This document shows positions 42,641 through 43,235 of a DNA stretch of 43,235 nucleotides, piece by piece. Position 1 is the first letter of the stretch. Every line of letters begins with the position of its first letter. The translations under genes and the position numbers were made by a program. The notes under the pieces are model-generated. The model was not told the DNA's origin and did no database searches. It saw only the letters and a list, made by a program, of their open reading frames with translations. This stretch comes from an archaeon (GTDB lineage: Archaea > Thermoproteota > Thermoprotei_A > Marsarchaeales > Marsarchaeaceae), in the NCBI GenBank assembly GCA_902812505.1, contig CADDZQ010000006.1:1-43235 (forward strand), given 5' to 3'.

Positions 42641-43235
42641 TTGGATCAGAGGTTCTGGGATAGGCACGCTGAGACCCTGCCGAAAGAGGATATCAGGGAG
42701 ATACAGCTTCGAAGGCTGAGGGAGGTAGTGGAGAAAGTGTACACAAACGTGGGATTCTATAATACAAGGCTTAAGGCTTTGGGTCTAAACCCTTCAGACA
42801 TCTCATCACTCAGCGACCTCGTAAGGCTTCCCTTCACAACTAAGGCGGATATAAGGTCCAACTACCCCTTCGGTCTGCTCGCTACACCCAAGAATCAAGT
42901 GGTGGAGGTCCACATGTCTTCTGGAACCACGGGTGTGCCCACACCCAACTACCTCACACTCAAAGACGTGGAGAACTGGTCGGAGGTCTCTGCGCGCTCG
43001 CTCACAGCGGCTGGGCTCAAACGGGAGGACGTGTTCCAGATAACCCCCAGCCTAGGGCTCTTCACAGGTGGCTTCGGCTTCTTCTATGGTGCCCGAAAGA
43101 TAGGCGCATTCATAGTGCCCACGGGGGCGGGTAACACTAAGCGCCAAGTGGAGATCATGCGTGAGCTAGGCACCACCTCCATCTCAGCCATAGCCTCCTA
43201 CCTCAACAGGCTCACCGAGGTGGCACACGAGATGG
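42641..43235 (+). CDS. Phenylacetate-CoA ligase-like enzyme (partial, cut by window end)
   Basis: The first 198 residues of a PaaK-type AMP-forming ligase are present; the gene runs off the right edge. MDQRFWDRHAETLPKEDI and VYTNVGFYNTRLKALGLN match the PaaK N-terminus, LVRLPFTTKADIRSNYPFGLLA is a strong family signature, and the P-loop is SSGTTGVPTPNY (S93-Y104). PaaK-like enzymes activate phenylacetate or other aryl acids with ATP and CoA. It starts with TTG three bases after the crotonase stop, so the two are one transcript. It differs from the ANL ligase at 37190, so two acid substrates are probably activated. Confidence 0.9.
   Translation, partial: MDQRFWDRHAETLPKEDIREIQLRRLREVVEKVYTNVGFYNTRLKALGLNPSDISSLSDLVRLPFTTKADIRSNYPFGLLATPKNQVVEVHMSSGTTGVPTPNYLTLKDVENWSEVSARSLTAAGLKREDVFQITPSLGLFTGGFGFFYGARKIGAFIVPTGAGNTKRQVEIMRELGTTSISAIASYLNRLTEVAHEM

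Noticed and set aside
1-43235. CRISPR array, prophage or integrated plasmid genes
   Set aside because: No regularly spaced repeats, integrase, capsid, terminase or replication genes were seen; the only mobile DNA is the tnpB relics and a doubtful remnant near 28800.

Overview
The window looks like chromosome from a thermophilic archaeon of the TACK group. The evidence is a complete Cdv (ESCRT-type) cell-division gene set including CdvA, two TrmB-family regulators, an archaeal-type fused 3-hydroxyacyl-CoA dehydrogenase/crotonase, DUF35-linked thiolase-like genes, frequent GTG/TTG starts, and TATA-like boxes about 25-30 bases before many start codons, as in leaderless archaeal transcripts. CdvA with a winged-helix CdvB excludes Euryarchaeota. 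The mix of aerobic-type enzymes (PoxB-like, Cox-type subunits) fits a Caldarchaeales/Nitrososphaeria-like or other thermoproteotal lineage, but I cannot place it further from sequence alone.

Layout. Positions 1-1900 hold two decayed TnpB genes (IS200/IS605-IS607 type) lying back to back, with hairpins at their ends. 2100-12350 is ordinary metabolism and transport: an S9 peptidase, a 14-helix MFS exporter, a fused hydroxyacyl-CoA dehydrogenase/enoyl-CoA hydratase, an NfeD-like protein, a DUF72 protein, a DedA protein, a DHDPS-family aldolase and a UbiA/MenA prenyltransferase. 12500-20360 carries an unrecognised two-gene unit, an MFS carrier, a CPA-type antiporter, a GT-C glycosyltransferase, an aldo/keto reductase coupled to a Ca2+/cation exchanger, and a small membrane protein.

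20400-26710 is the most distinctive block. A large TrmB-like regulator is divergent from a four-gene division operon: ESCRT-III paralogue, cdvA, cdvB with winged helix, cdvC/Vps4. An LSm-like small gene and a second TrmB regulator follow. The two ESCRT-III proteins appear to split the partner-binding motifs: one has a possible Vps4-binding FPDLP tail, the other a winged helix that could bind CdvA.

26725-32350 holds a secreted, membrane-anchored surface protein, a MazG-like pyrophosphohydrolase, a 640-base gene-poor stretch with a possible relic, a pyruvate-oxidase-like ThDP enzyme and an MFS carrier. 32760-39546 looks like a carboxylic/aromatic acid catabolic island: Cox-type FAD and Fe-S subunits without a molybdenum subunit, a DUF35 protein with a thiolase-fold protein lacking the usual catalytic residues, a GlcD-type oxidase, an acyl-CoA ligase and a cyclase-family hydrolase. 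It is followed by an APC permease, an atypical crotonase and a PaaK-type ligase cut by the window end. Together these genes suggest uptake, CoA activation and beta-oxidation-like breakdown of organic acids; the actual substrates cannot be read from the sequence.
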